Positions 54,352 through 64,000 of a stretch of DNA of 64,000 nt are shown in pieces. The first letter of the stretch is position 1. Each line of letters starts with the position of its first letter. Under the pieces are notes generated by a model, which saw only the letters and a list, made by a program, of their open reading frames with translations, did not search any database and was not told where the DNA came from. This stretch comes from Achatina immaculata (lineage: Eukaryota; Mollusca; Gastropoda; Stylommatophora; Achatinidae). The stretch lies in the NCBI GenBank assembly GCA_009760885.1, contig CM019701.1:38805515-38869514 (forward strand), read 5' to 3'. Position numbers and translations under genes: made by a program.

Positions 54352-54420
54352 TTGGCGAACTACCTTGCGAGTCCTAGGTGACGTTTAACGGCACGGGGAG
54401 GATATAAGATATAAGGTTAA
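54352..54420 (+). mobile_element. RTE-B LINE terminal scrap
   Basis: The last about 65 bp of RTE-B: TTGGCGAACTACCTTGCGAG, GTGACGTTTAACGGCACGGG and the ATAAG-type tail. Confidence 0.85.
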
Positions 54421-54437
54421 TATCTACTATCGCAGTA

Positions 54438-54905
54438 ACTTCTTCTTCTTCTTCTTCTTCGTTCGCACTGTCTGTCTATATCTGCAGTCCTGTCTCTTGG
54501 ATAAATTTCACTGTTTTTTGTAATTCATGTATGGAACCATAGAGCTTATCTTCTTTAGTGGTTTCACTGGGCCAGTAATTATTTCTCAGTGACTCGTAGT
54601 TGATGCAGTTCTGGAGGATATGTTCCACAGTTTGGGGCACCTGGGCACATGTACACAGATTAGTAGTACCAACCTTAAACTTTGTATACATATGACTTCG
54701 GAGTCGGCTGTGTCCTGTTCGGAGACGGAAGATGGTGACTTGTTCCTTTCTGTTTAGCATGTGATAGTCATCATGTGGTGGTGTTTGTGGCTTCCTGTAG
54801 GTTTTTATCATGCTTTTCTTCTGATTATAAGTGATTGGTATGTCTGGTTGCTCCATTTCAGTGCCCTCTTTGGCCAGTTGGTCAGCTTTCTCATTGCACA
54901 GTAAC
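54438..54905 (-). mobile_element. Jockey/I-type LINE 3' end with (GAA)n tail
   Basis: Minus strand: NEKADQLAKEGTEME (end of an RNase H domain), EQVTIFRLRTGHSRLRSHMY, and a zinc-binding-like CTCAQVPQTVEHILQNC, ending QETGLQI. The 3' UTR is about 20 bp and ends GTGCGAACGAAGAAGAAG at 54438-54470. That end resembles the tail of the 1.3 kb retroposon, suggesting that this LINE type mobilises it. Confidence 0.8.
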
Positions 54906-55031
54906 TATTTATTTGTTTTATGAAAAGATACACCTCACTTCATCACTACAACACGACAGTCAAAATGTTCTGAATTGTCTGGATTAAGAAAACAGAAACA
55001 AACACTTCAGTTTCATTTGCATTATACTAAC

Positions 55032-55257
55032 CAGGGAAGTCATCTATGTCATCATTAAACACTGGCAGTTTACATTCGGGAGCTGTACTAGCACCGTCAC
55101 TTCTTGGTGCTCCTGCACTGGCACATTCACTTCTTGGTGCTCCTGCACCGGCACAATCGCTTCTTGCTGCTCCTGCACTGGGACCGTCACTTCTTGCTGC
55201 TCCTGCACTGGAATTGTCACTACCTGCTGCTCCATCTACAGACTTTGTTTCCTCCAT
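55032..55257 (-). CDS. Probable upstream exon of the peptidase-like gene, low-complexity repeats
   Basis: The minus-strand frame starts at ATG 55257 (or is read through from an acceptor TTGATTCAG near 55275), encodes MEETKSVDGAAGSDNS, then five 12-residue repeats of the AGAARSD/AGAPRSE type (36 bp DNA repeats), then CKLPVFNDDIDDFP. It ends at a G|GTTAGT donor in phase 1; the frame closes with TAG inside the intron. The donor phase fits the acceptor at 47773. The acidic DDIDDF end and Ala/Ser/Gly repeats suggest a disordered linker. It could instead be an unrelated gene's exon. Confidence 0.5.
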
Positions 55258-55275
55258 TGATTTAGGTATTTGGTC

Positions 55276-55568
55276 TCTGAATCAACAGAATGAAATATTG
55301 TAACAGTAACATATCTTCTCCCAAATAATAATATATCTTGTAACGTATATCTTTGATATAAGCACAAGCACCTTAGGTCGTTGGTTGTTTGGTCAGTCAG
55401 CGAATGTAATTGGCGTTCATTAAAAGAATGAGCCACCAAAATTATTCACGGCACACCTTTGTTTAATCTTCTGCTATCTTATTTCTTCTTTCACACTCTC
55501 TTTTTCTCTTTCTACACTGCATGCAAAAAAATCACTCAAGAATACCACGTGGCATATACATCAAATAA

Positions 55569-55572
<4 letters not shown>
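55276..55572. other. No gene recognised
   Basis: No motif is seen; short AT-rich frames only. If the peptidase-like gene has further 5' exons they are not evident here. Confidence 0.5.

Positions 55573-55601
<29 letters not shown>
55573..55601. repeat. (TA)n microsatellite
   Basis: A TA run at the 5' end of a Helitron fragment, as at 25866. Confidence 0.95.
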
Positions 55602-56126
55602 CGTTCCAACATCACTCTGGAAAGTCTGGAACAATTTCAACCAAACTTGGTACACATATGACTTACAATCTGGAAATGTATAATGTGGAGCTAAGACACC
55701 CCTATCTCCCCTAGGGATAGGGGGCGAAATGTACAAATAATCGAGAACGACCGATAGAACTAGAACTAGACCTGTGAATGAAGGGATGTAAATTCCGTTA
55801 TATTTATGCGCAATGCCTGTATCGGGTTGTGGGCCGTGCCGGATAGCGCTGAAATGAATACTCTGTAGAACCTTCTAGAAGGTTGTGGAGCCCCTGAAGC
55901 AATTTCAATCAAACTTGGTACACATATGACTTACAGTCTGAAAAAAATACTGTGTGGGTTGGACACCCTATCTCCCCTAGGGGTCGGGGGTGACATGTAC
56001 AAATAATCGAAAACGACCTATAGTAAAACTAGCCCTGTGTAGGAAGAGATGTAACTCCCGTTATATTTATGCGCAATGCCAGTATCAGGTTGTGGGGCGT
56101 GCCGGATAGCGCCGATATGAAATAGA
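55602..56126 (+). mobile_element. Helitron 5' part, two tandem 5' ends
   Basis: The AATTTCAACCAAACTTGGTA, CACATATGACTTACAATCTGG and CTCCCCTAGGGATAGGGGG modules occur twice (55625-55895 and 55896-56126), with one stretch of GAACCTTCTAGAAGGTTGTGG between. They match 25890-26300 and the intact Helitron at 59501-60451. No 3' hairpin or CTAG end is present. Confidence 0.75.
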
Positions 56127-56287
56127 TTTGAGATCGCCATGTTTCTCCCAGGGACAACTTTGTGTTGCTTGCTCAAAGGTGGATTCACCCAAGAATTTAT
56201 TTATTCTTGCTCCTGGAGATGAAACTAAAAATATTTATAATCAAGTTTTGAGTTAAATTAATATTACGGTGAATTTGTAAAAATAAG
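56127..56287 (+). repeat. Long inverted repeat, left arm
   Basis: About 160 bp from GATTTGAGATCGCCATG through TTTATTTATTCTTGCTCCTGG to GTGAATTTGTAAAA. The reverse complement is at 57090-57253 with roughly 85-90 percent identity by eye. The arms enclose about 0.8 kb containing microsatellites and a Helitron scrap. Confidence 0.85.
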
Positions 56288-56531
56288 GCTTTACTTTAAA
56301 CTTTGTATACTCTACTTATATTTAAATACCTAAGAGAGAGGAAGAGAGAGAGAGAGGGAGGGAGAGAGCGAAAGGGAGAGAGAGAGGACAAATAGATATA
56401 CTTGGAGAAGAGACAGTATGACAGTGCTCAGACAGGGGATGCCCATAGAAGGAAGCAGAGAATATTTCAAAGAACGGGGATAACTGGAGAGCCTTTATCC
56501 ATCGCCTATGCTCTCGGGGAAGTGAAAGGCA

Positions 56532-56566
<35 letters not shown>

Positions 56567-57089
56567 AGTTGTGGTGGTGGTGGTGGTGGCAAGTCCAAAT
56601 ACTTTTAATGGTCTCTTAGCCCCCATTCATCATGGGTGATGAGAAAGGGGTAGGGGTGGGATGGGGGTGACATGTAAAAGTAATCGAAAACGACCGATAT
56701 TAGTGTCGAGTCCATAGTTTTCTGGGTCGATGAGATGAATAGTGACGCTCCCTGACGCCGTTTACATCCATGTTCAGCCCCCATCGGCATGATGGTGAGA
56801 GGGGGTGAAAATTAGGATGGGATCTCCAATTATTTTACTACGGAATCTCCACCCGCCAAAACTTTGCAATGGCACAAGGCTCTGTGTAAAGAGGATGCTG
56901 AGCAATATAGTTGAAGCGACTATCTTAACAGGACAAGGAGAGGGTGAAGCAGTTTTTAATCCCACGGATACCACTCATTCCGACGGATCTCACTTCTAGC
57001 TTTAAGAGATTGCAATTTCCAGTGAGACTTGGGTTCTCATTCATAATCAACAGGTCACAGAGGCAGTCTGCACATTATAGAGTAAAGTC
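56288..57089. other. Interior of the long inverted repeat
   Basis: It contains a (GA)n tract (56334-56390), a frame ending SIAYALGEVKGN with a (GAT)n tail (56402-56566) that looks like a LINE 3' end, a (GGT)n tract (56569-56589), and a Helitron internal unit (about 56620-56800: AAAACGACCGATATTAGTGTC). No transposase frame. Confidence 0.6.
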
Positions 57090-57253
57090 TTTTACAAATT
57101 CGCTATAATATTAATTTAACTCAAAACTTGATTATATACACCATTTTTAGTTTGACTTCCAGGAGCAAGAATAAATAAATTCTTGGTTGAACCCGCCCTT
57201 GAGCAAGCAAATTAAGGTTGTCCGTGGGAGAATCATGGCGATCTCAAATCCAC
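57090..57253 (-). repeat. Long inverted repeat, right arm
   Basis: Reverse complement of 56127-56287, ending GGCGATCTCAAATCC. No clear target duplication was found next to the arms. Confidence 0.85.
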
Positions 57254-57409
57254 TCCACAGTATTAATAATTAATAAATTCCCAAAGAAAGCCGGGTAAAA
57301 AGCTAGTAAATCAATATAACAGAAGGCTGGAGTTGAAGATGTGTGCACAAGACGATTAATATGGCAAATGACGACACTGGCGAAAACTGTCGACTTGGCT
57401 GTTGTGCAT

Positions 57410-58140
57410 TTTTTCTTTTGCCTGTTGTGTTTCACTTGATAGCTTCTTTTGGGATTCTCTGGCTGTTTCTTTCCATCACGTGACCGACATATGCCCATCT
57501 CCTTTTTTTATTACACATGAGACAGGTTGATGTTCATTCATCTACCCTCTGCGTTGTTCTGAATTCGTTCCACTTTATACGGGGTAATTTCCTTAGGTAT
57601 TTGTTTTCAAAATTGTCTAATTTGTTGTCTATTTCTTTAGTTGTTTTCCTGCTTTCGCAATCATAAAAGAGGGTGGATATTACATTTGAATTGAATAATC
57701 TTAACTTGACTTTTGTGTTTATAACTTTTGAATGCCATATGTTCTCAAGGTTCTTGAAAGTCAATGCTGCTTTTGCAATTCTAATTCTAACTTCCTTTCT
57801 GGTGTCACCATCCTGGTCTATGTAGCTGACAATGTATGAAAAGTGGTCTACTTCTTCAGCAGTTGTTCCTTCTACGTATATTTTTACTCCTTGATTAATG
57901 GGAATTTTCATTTTTTTTTTTTTTGCCTTTTAATTTCAAGTCCTATTTTGCTAGCCAGTGAAGACAGGCTATCTGTTTTTTCTTGCATAGAATTCACATT
58001 ATCACTGATAAGAGTTATGTCATCAGCAAAATCAAGATCTTCTAGTTGGGTCCCATGTAACCAATCAATGTCCATAATACCTGTGCAGCATTTTTTCATT
58101 ATGAAGTGTATGGCAATTCCAAAAAGCAAGGGAGACAGTA
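57410..58140 (-). mobile_element. RTE-B LINE fragment, RT motif B to post-RT block
   Basis: Minus strand: LFGIAIHFIMKKCCTG, DLDFADDITLISDNVNSMQ (motif C), the VDHFSYIVSYIDQDGDTRKEVRIR block, KLRLFNSNVISTLFYDCES and NKYLRKLPRIKWNEF, then a degraded RRNGQRIPKEAIK-like end. A T-rich tract at 57911-57926 causes a frameshift. Truncated at both ends. Confidence 0.85.
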
Positions 58141-58649
58141 TACATCTGTGTTTTATGAAGCAGGAATATTCTCAAAGATCACTCCGTCACTAATATCTAT
58201 CGGAAGTCAGGTGCAAGGTAAAGGATGGACATGTAACGGGACCACTTTTGCTATAATAATAGCTGTTTTCAGGATACAGACCATAGAAGGCGTACCGAAC
58301 ACAAGGCAGGCCTTTTGGTGGCACATTTTTAAAAAAAAACAGATCTTTATAAAAACTTTTTAAACAATGTCTCTTGAACGTGAGAAAGATATTTAAGAAA
58401 TGTATTTCGTTATCATCTCAGAAAAATAGAGTTTAGCTGTTTACTTTGTATGTTGACACTTTAAAAAAAACTGAAGGTGGCAATTTGTGTAGATTGTGGT
58501 GGTGTTTTTTTTTTAATCGGACTTCGTGGGAGGAACAGAAGAAGCAGTTGGCTAGCTTTGTCTAGGGAGAAAACTATGTTGTATATACATTTGCAGAAAA
58601 CTGTTGTACTGTCTGCTATATCTTCTTTCTCCCTGGAACTGAGATCTGA
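58141..58649. other. No gene recognised
   Basis: No motif is found in the small plus-strand frames here. Confidence 0.5.
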
Positions 58650-58925
58650 TGATAATGCAGAGGCACTGCATGATATCGGATTTGGAGCGGGTCAGGTGGC
58701 TCCTTTATTAATTCCTCAATGGGTTTGAAAAGTAGGGGGGGCGCAATTCTTCTTTAGCAGACTCCACCACCAAAGGGACTATGGTAATCCATGCTCCGTT
58801 AGCCAGGTTAGTCGTGTTACTGAAAGTACCAATGGAAAGATGGGATGGGGTCTTGATCAGCTACGGTTTGCCGGCCCTGACACTGGCTTGTCAGTTATAG
58901 GTTGCTGATTGCCAGGTCAACTGTC
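58650..58925 (+). repeat. Dispersed repeat R, copy
   Basis: GAGGCACTGCATGATATCGG (single 32 bp-type unit), GCAGACTCCACCACCAAAGG, CGTTAGCCAGGTTAGTCG (single 18 bp-type unit), GTTACTGAAAGTACC and GGTCTTGATCAGCTACGG, in the same order as at 62790-63000 and flanking the expanded arrays at 29086-30330. Confidence 0.8.
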
Positions 58926-59500
58926 TTCGTCCCCATCCTGTATATAAACAGAGAACTACTATGGTGAACTAAACACAAATCGCTAGAAAAAAATTATATT
59001 CCTTACATCCTTACATTCTGGTTTACATGTTTAACCAGTCTTATTGTCTTTCCACAGGCTGGATTCAGGTATAGCTTCACTCTAATGTGAAACTTGTTCT
59101 TTCCGTTTCAAGCTTATGTGTATGTGTCTGAATGAAACTAAAAGAAACTGCCTTGTTATAGTGTTTAGGCTTTCACAAACGCTTCACTGGCGCTCTCTCT
59201 TGGAATATATATTTGCAGCGTGCTGTGATATGATGTGATCAATACACTTTAGTCTTGAAATGAACTAAATAACATTATTATTAATTACGCTGCCGTCACC
59301 TATATCCTATCAAAACGTGTTGTTCTAGATTACAAATTGTAACAATATTACAATAAAATCACATCGATTAGGCAGAGGGTGTTTATGGTACTACTAAGAA
59401 ACCCAATATTTTTAGAAGTATGAAGATTTTCGAGTTCGTCCAACTTAGTAACGCTAATTTTATTCAGTAGCTTCTGTATAGGCCATATCTTATATCGCTA
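58926..59500. other. No gene recognised
   Basis: Anonymous AT-rich sequence up to the Helitron end. Confidence 0.5.
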
Positions 59501-60451
59501 CTAGCTGATTACCCGGCGTTGTCCGGGTATTTATTTATCCGAATCAACAAAGTTCTATTCATTTCCACAACTTTCTGGACGGTTCTAGAACGTTCTATTC
59601 ATTTCCACAGCCTTCTAGAAGCGTCTGCAGAGGTCTATTCAGTTCCACAATCTTCTAGAAGATTCTACATTGTTCTATTCATGTCCACAACCTTCTAGAA
59701 GGTTCTACAGATTCTAGACGGTTCTACAGAGTTCTACTTCTTCTATTCGACTAAACGTGGACTTACTTGTCATCAGGACTGTAACCAATCAGCTTAGCGA
59801 CCCAAAACACTATGGATTCGACGCTAATCTCGGCCAATTTGGACATTTATTTTTGACCATTTCTCACCCCCCCCCCCCCCATGCCGAGTGCCACTATTCA
59901 TCTCAGCAACCCCGAAAACTATGGACTGGACAGTAATATCGGTCGTTTTCGATTATTTGTACATGTCACCCCATCCCATACCCAACCTCTAGGACCCCAT
60001 GCCGATTGGGACTGAGCGTGGACTTCAATGGCATCGGGAGTGTCACTATTCATCTCAGCGACACCGAAAACTATGGAATCGACACTAATATCGGTCGTTT
60101 TCGATTATTTGTACATATCACCCCCTTTTCATCCCACCCCTAGGGCCCCCCCCCCCAATGACGTTGGGAGCTGAACTTGGACTTAAACGGCATCGGGAGT
60201 GTCACTATTTATCTCAGTGACCCAGAAAACTATGGATTCGACACTAACATCGTCTTTTTCGATTATTTTTTCATGTCACCCAGACCCCTATGGTTCATAG
60301 GGGTAACCTGGTGTGATCTAACCCTCACAGAGCACTGTCCAGATTGTAAGCAATAGGTGTGCCAAGTTTGATTGAAATTGCTCCAGGCGTTCCAGCGTGA
60401 TGCTCTAACATACATACATACACGCGCGTTCATTTTTATATATACAGAAGA
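59501..60451 (-). mobile_element. Non-autonomous Helitron with both termini
   Basis: Reading the minus strand, it starts TCTTCTGTATATATAAA at 60451 and ends with the hairpin ACCCGG-ACAACG-CCGGGT, AATCAG, then CTAG at 59504-59501. Flanking bases are A on the 5' side and T on the 3' side, as expected for Helitron insertion between A and T with no duplication. The interior has about four tandem units of roughly 150 bp (around ACTATGGATTCGACACTAAT) and repeated GTTCTAGAAGG/TTCTATTCATTTCCACA motifs. It has no Rep/helicase frame, so it depends on an autonomous partner. Confidence 0.88.
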
Positions 60452-60869
60452 TTAAATGAGAGTGAGCTTTGCCAGGTTATAACCTCTACAAGTCTCTGAG
60501 TTAGTGGTTTACAACCTTTGCTCGAGGCTGGAGATAACATTAGCTGTCCAACTGGACAATGTTATTCACGGATTCCCAACATTAGCAAACGATGATTGTA
60601 TGCATGAGGATCCACGTGTAGCATATGACTACAACGTATTACTGGTACTGGCCATCTGATGTTATCTCCATCGGGAGAACTGGATCAGTTTCGCTGTGCA
60701 ACAGGAGCCTCACTCCAACCCCAGTGAAAGAAAGGAATGAAGATTATCAGTTTATTGCGTGAGCTAAATGACCCAGATGGTGTGTAGATATCAGGATATT
60801 GGCATGTCAGAATGATGACAACTTAAGATATGAATCAGCAAATGGTGACGTAACCAGACAACAATGGCG
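60452..60869. other. No gene recognised
   Basis: Nothing recognisable between the Helitron and the 14 bp array. Confidence 0.5.
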
Positions 60870-60879
60870 TGAACAAACT

Positions 60880-61012
60880 GAAGAGCAAAATACAAAGAGC
60901 AAAACACAAAGAGCAAAATACACAGAGCAAAACACAAAGAGCAAAATACACAGAGCAAAATACAAAGAGCAAAATACAAAGAGCAAAACACAAAGAGCAA
61001 AATACAACGAGC
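60880..61012 (+). repeat. 14 bp minisatellite
   Basis: About nine to ten units of AGAGCAAAATACAA with C/A variants. Open frames on both strands (EQNTKSK and FCSLYFAL repeats) result from the repetition. Confidence 0.93.
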
Positions 61013-61198
61013 AACAAACGCGGGAACAGATAGAATAAAAGAGAAACAGAGACGTTTTATCTGAAATAAATGACAAGAAATAAATTTAACCTATTCGTTA
61101 ACGTCATCACATCAACAGATACACACGCACTCCCAGTCATTCCCATCCAAACATCATACCTCACCATTCTATATTCAACAATTTGTCGCTATTCAAAT
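61013..61198. other. No gene recognised
   Basis: Short anonymous spacer. Confidence 0.5.
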
Positions 61199-61325
61199 AT
61201 CTAAAAGCAAAGTAATAGTGTCAGAAAAAAAATGTGAACAATGTCTTATTAATCCCACTTGTGGCCGTTATACGATAAAAGTATTTATTTGGCACTTACA
61301 GTTTTCTCTACTTTATAAAGGGTTA
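61199..61325 (+). repeat. Anonymous 115 bp repeat, copy 2
   Basis: It matches 28219-28335. Shared strings include AAAGCAAAGTAATA, GTCAGAAAAAA and AATGTCTTATTAATC. Confidence 0.75.
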
Positions 61326-61842
61326 AGACAAATAAACAAGCATCTGCTCCAGCTATAAGTCGTTTTACATTTTCTTTCAACATTTGGTTGTGTTTTAATA
61401 TTTTATTCATAATTAATAACAGCAGAACCATTTTACAAAATCCTAACTTTGTCCTAATCTGTAGCTACTAGAGGACAAACCTAGCAATTGTTACGCTGCA
61501 TTTTATGATGTAGTATGAAGACATGTGAACCCAATGTGGTTACGAATGACGTCAAATTCAAACACTTTCTACGTTCGCTCCTCTACACAACAACACATTC
61601 AGGATTATATTATTTACAAGATCGTACTTATGTAGCGCATTACGAGAGACGTCGTATAATTTATAATAATAACTGGTTCACCATCTCTGACAAAAATTAA
61701 AAACTTATAAAACAGTTTTCATTAACGTACGTTTTCTGCAGTGTTGAATCCAAAATCAGAGGTTGTGCATCTCTCTCTAAAGACCGGTTAGAAGCAACCT
61801 GCAAGAGCACAAACAGTACAGAGTTATAAAAAGAAAACATTC
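61326..61842. other. No gene recognised
   Basis: A 61-codon plus-strand frame (61515-61700) has no recognisable motif. Confidence 0.5.
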
Positions 61843-62100
61843 ATTCATTCAACTTTCTAAGCCACTGGGGCTCACTGTTTCAGGCAAGACTTGCCTCCAT
61901 TTTTTTCTTTGTTCTTAGTTTTCTCCTTCCACTTGTCAGCTCCGAGGGCTCTTAGATCTTTTTCCAGGTTGTCACGTCACCGTTGTCTTGGTCTTCGTCT
62001 GTCTCCGTTTGTCACTTCTGTATAAGCCTTTTTTACCTATCTATTCTCTTCCATCCTCTTCAACGTGTCCGAGCCATCTCAATCTGTTGTTTAAAACATT
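61843..62100 (-). mobile_element. LINE 3' end fragment with (GAAT)n tail
   Basis: The minus strand reads NRLRWLGHV-like sequence, then RMEENR, KKAYTEVTNGDRRRPRQR, RDNLEKDLRALGADKWKE, the basic C-terminus of another RTE-like family, ending in ATGAATGAATG. It contains stops. Confidence 0.7.
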
Positions 62101-62789
62101 ATCCGCGTAAAACGACTAGTGTTACGAAACTAAAATGTATAAGCTAGGAAAAAAGTAGGAACAGCTTCATTACTTGACGGCCACGAAGTTGTGACGTTTC
62201 GGCGTCAGCCTTAATCATACTATAGATTCACATGAATCATATGTTAAAGAAATAATAAATAAATGAAATGAATGAACACTTAGCTCAGTCTTGAAACCCA
62301 CTGAGCGTCTCCAGTACACGATCAGAAATGCCTGAGCTGAGAGAGGTGTACTGGAAGAACAAATGAGAGTTACGACGTACAAAAACGTTTGTCTCAGTGA
62401 AAGTAACTTAGTATTGAGTGTTACGAAACAGACAAGAAAGCCTCGAAACAGGATAGACATAGCAAAAAAAAAACCATAGTACATGGAGCTACTTTGAACA
62501 GAAGAACTTACCTAGCGGGATGAATATCACGGTTAAAAAAAGGCATAAAAAATTAGATTTTATTAACACCTTCACCAAATGATGCTGGAGTGATCATTGT
62601 CCTTTCGGGTGCTGACTCTGGGATAGAGATATCGTCATTAGCCCTGGTCGACTGAGTGCACATCTCCAGTTTCGCTATATTAAAATATTTTAAATGCAAA
62701 TAGTACACTGTATTAACTCAAGATATATATTCAGATATGTATACTTGTACTTGTACGAACTCCTTGCAAACTCCCTGCAAACTATTCTT
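62101..62789. other. No gene recognised
   Basis: Minus-strand frame 62215-62484 has no known motif. The string GTGACGTTTCGGCGTCAGCC at about 62192 recurs weakly at 45450. Confidence 0.5.
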
Positions 62790-62997
62790 CTTTGCAGCCG
62801 ACGCTGTATAGGTGTTGAGGCACAGCATCGTATCGGCGTGGGAGCGGGTTATGGTGGCAACTGTTTCAGTCCCGGAGTATAGCTAAAAAGCAGGGGTTGT
62901 GCAATGCTTCTTTAGCAGACTCCACCACCATGAGGACTATGGCGATAACCTGCTCCGTTATCCAGACTAAGCCTGTTACTGGGGGTACCACGGAGAG
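62790..62997 (+). repeat. Dispersed repeat R, single-unit (ancestral-type) copy
   Basis: It contains one GTTGAGGCACAGCATCGTATCG unit followed by GGGAGCGGGTTATGGTGG, then GCAGACTCCACCACCATGAGG, one CCGTTATCCAGACTAAGCC unit and GTTACTGGGGGTACC. This order explains both expanded arrays at 29086-30330. Confidence 0.85.
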
Positions 62998-63215
62998 GTG
63001 GGCCTGTATTTTTAATGACCTTCAGCACATGAAAGTCTGATGCCGTCAGTATCACGCCTGGCCGCTTTACCTTCCCAGATTTTCTCTGGTACCCATTTTA
63101 AGAGGCTGAGTGTACGCCGGGGCTTTTTTGGTGTGTACTAGAAAAAAAAAATCTCAGTCTTGCGGTTGAACCCGATGCCACCGGATCAGTAAACCGAACG
63201 TCTAACAAGATATAT
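62998..63215 (-). mobile_element. tRNA-derived SINE (SINE-1), second copy
   Basis: Minus strand: TTCGGTTTACTGATCCGGTGG, B-box-like GGGTTCAACCG, a T-rich spacer, GCCCCGGCGTACACTCAGCC, ATGGGTACCAGAGAAAATCTGG, matching 47995-48200. Confidence 0.8.
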
Positions 63216-63231
63216 ATATATAGAGAGAGTT

Positions 63232-63835
63232 TATCTTCTTATCTCTTATATCCTTCCCGTGCCGTTAAACGTCACATAGGGCTCGCAAGGTAGTTCGCCA
63301 ATTTTTCCTGTCTTCGGCGAGTCTTTCAACCTCATCAAGGGATTTTATGCCTATTAATTTGGCCTCTCTTAACAATGTCCTCTTCAGAGTTTCACGCGGT
63401 CTGCCTCTTTTTCTTTGGCCTGTTGTGTTCCACTTGATAGCTTGTTTTGGGATTCTTTGATCTCTTCTTCTCATCAAGTGACCAACATATGTCCATCTTC
63501 TTTTCCTGATCACCCATGAGACTGGTTGTTGTTCAGTCATATGTTTTATCTCTGCATTGTTCTTGAATTCGTTCCACTTGATGCCGAGTATTTTCCTTAG
63601 GCATTTGTTTTCAAAATAGTCTAATTTGTTTTCTATTTCTTTAGTTGTTTTCCAGCTTTCTCGTGCATAAATGAGGGTGGATATTACATTTGAATTGAAT
63701 AGTCTTAACTTGGTTTTTGTGCTTATAACTTTTGAGTTCCATATGGTCTCAAGATTCTTGAAGATTGATGCTGCTTTTGCAATTCTAATTCTAACTTCCT
63801 TTCTGGTGTCACCATCCTGGTCTATATAGCTGCCA
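63232..63835 (-). mobile_element. RTE-B LINE 3' fragment
   Basis: The minus strand encodes SYIDQDGDTRKEVRIRIAKAAS, IWNSKVISTKTKLRLFNSN, NKCLRKILGIKWNEFKNN, MTEQQPVSWVIRKRRWTYVG and GQRKRGRPRETLKRTLL (63265-63540), ending at the ACGTTTAACGGCACGGGAAGG tail. Confidence 0.9.
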
Positions 63836-64000
63836 AGTTAGCCAAATTGATATAGTTTATGCATGGACACATAAATCTATTTGAAAGTATACTCAAAAAT
63901 AGAATGAGTATACTCAAAAATAGAATGAGTACATACTTATCGGTGACATCAATTGTATCATCATCATTAATTGTATACAGTTCGAAATGACCTTGGAGTA
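63836..64000. other. No gene recognised; short direct duplication
   Basis: TATACTCAAAAATAGAATGAG occurs twice in tandem at about 63888-63929; nothing else. Confidence 0.6.

Larger units (their letters stand above)
47774..55031 (-). other. Probable intron of the peptidase-like gene
   Basis: It is bounded by an acceptor ending TTTAAACAG at 47774 and a donor G|GTTAGT at 55031-55026 on the minus strand, both phase 1. It holds a SINE, a LINE tail, the 1.3 kb retroposon, the 21 bp satellite, a Tc1 element and RTE scraps. The link is an inference from phase, strand and adjacency; a transcript would decide it. Confidence 0.5.

Noticed and set aside
56402..56608. Small acidic protein with poly-Asp and poly-Gly
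   Set aside because: The poly-Asp and poly-Gly come from (GAT)n and (GGT)n microsatellites; the preceding codons look like a LINE 3' end.
60791..61076. Several Cys/Phe/Leu repeat frames that look like membrane proteins
   Set aside because: They are translations of a 14 bp minisatellite in different frames.

Overview
The window is animal nuclear DNA, most likely from an invertebrate; repeat content and protein style lean towards a lophotrochozoan such as a mollusc, but nothing visible fixes the species. Coding density is very low, reading frames are split by introns, and most of the 64 kb is transposable elements and tandem repeats, many nested in each other. No bacterial-style genes, operons, rRNA, intact tRNA or CRISPR were seen.

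Host content. (1) A minus-strand gene whose last coding exon (46335-47773) encodes a trypsin-fold (PA clan) serine peptidase-like domain with a visible His-Asp-Ser triad and a long insertion between the first strand and the His. A phase-1 donor at 55032 ends a low-complexity exon (55032-55257) that fits the phase-1 acceptor at 47773, so the gene probably contains a 7.3 kb intron filled with repeats. (2) A decayed paralogue (18511-20133, minus) with the same acceptor position and phase, three in-frame stops and a LINE insertion with a 10 bp target duplication.

Best-preserved mobile element. 3959-9628 is a two-ORF non-LTR retrotransposon with an open 1075-codon ORF2 (endonuclease plus reverse transcriptase) lying exactly inside a U2 snRNA sequence: U2 nucleotides 1 to about 37 precede it and the rest follows its poly(A). 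This is the arrangement known for Keno elements (Tx1 clade, U2-specific). A second A-rich tail plus partial U2 follows at 9777-9971.

Other elements. Three RTE-like LINE families recur: RTE-A (5' end CAAATAAGCAGG, ATG-repeat tail, full-length copy 36829-40036), RTE-B (ATAAG-type tail, copies 23712-25860 and 42450-44880 and many fragments) and RTE-C (GAAT-type tail). There are also Jockey/I-type LINE remnants with RNase H, a 1.3 kb non-autonomous retroposon in two inverted copies (9972-11245, 49249-50563), a Tc1-like transposon inside a 21 bp satellite and itself split by RTE-C, a mariner with 28 bp inverted repeats, an internally deleted mariner, a non-autonomous Helitron with both termini, tRNA-derived SINEs and several minisatellites.

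Layout: 1-1.8 kb quiet; 1.8-3.9 kb RTE-A/RTE-B mosaic; 3.9-10 kb U2 and Keno-like element; 10-17.6 kb retroposon and LINE debris; 17.8-22 kb peptidase pseudogene and minisatellites; 23-28 kb inverted RTE-B pair, Helitron and RTE-A; 28-32 kb minisatellites and LINE pieces; 32-36 kb mariners; 36.8-45 kb RTE-A and RTE-B; 46-55.3 kb peptidase gene with repeat-filled intron; 55.5-64 kb Helitrons, dispersed repeats and RTE-B remnants.
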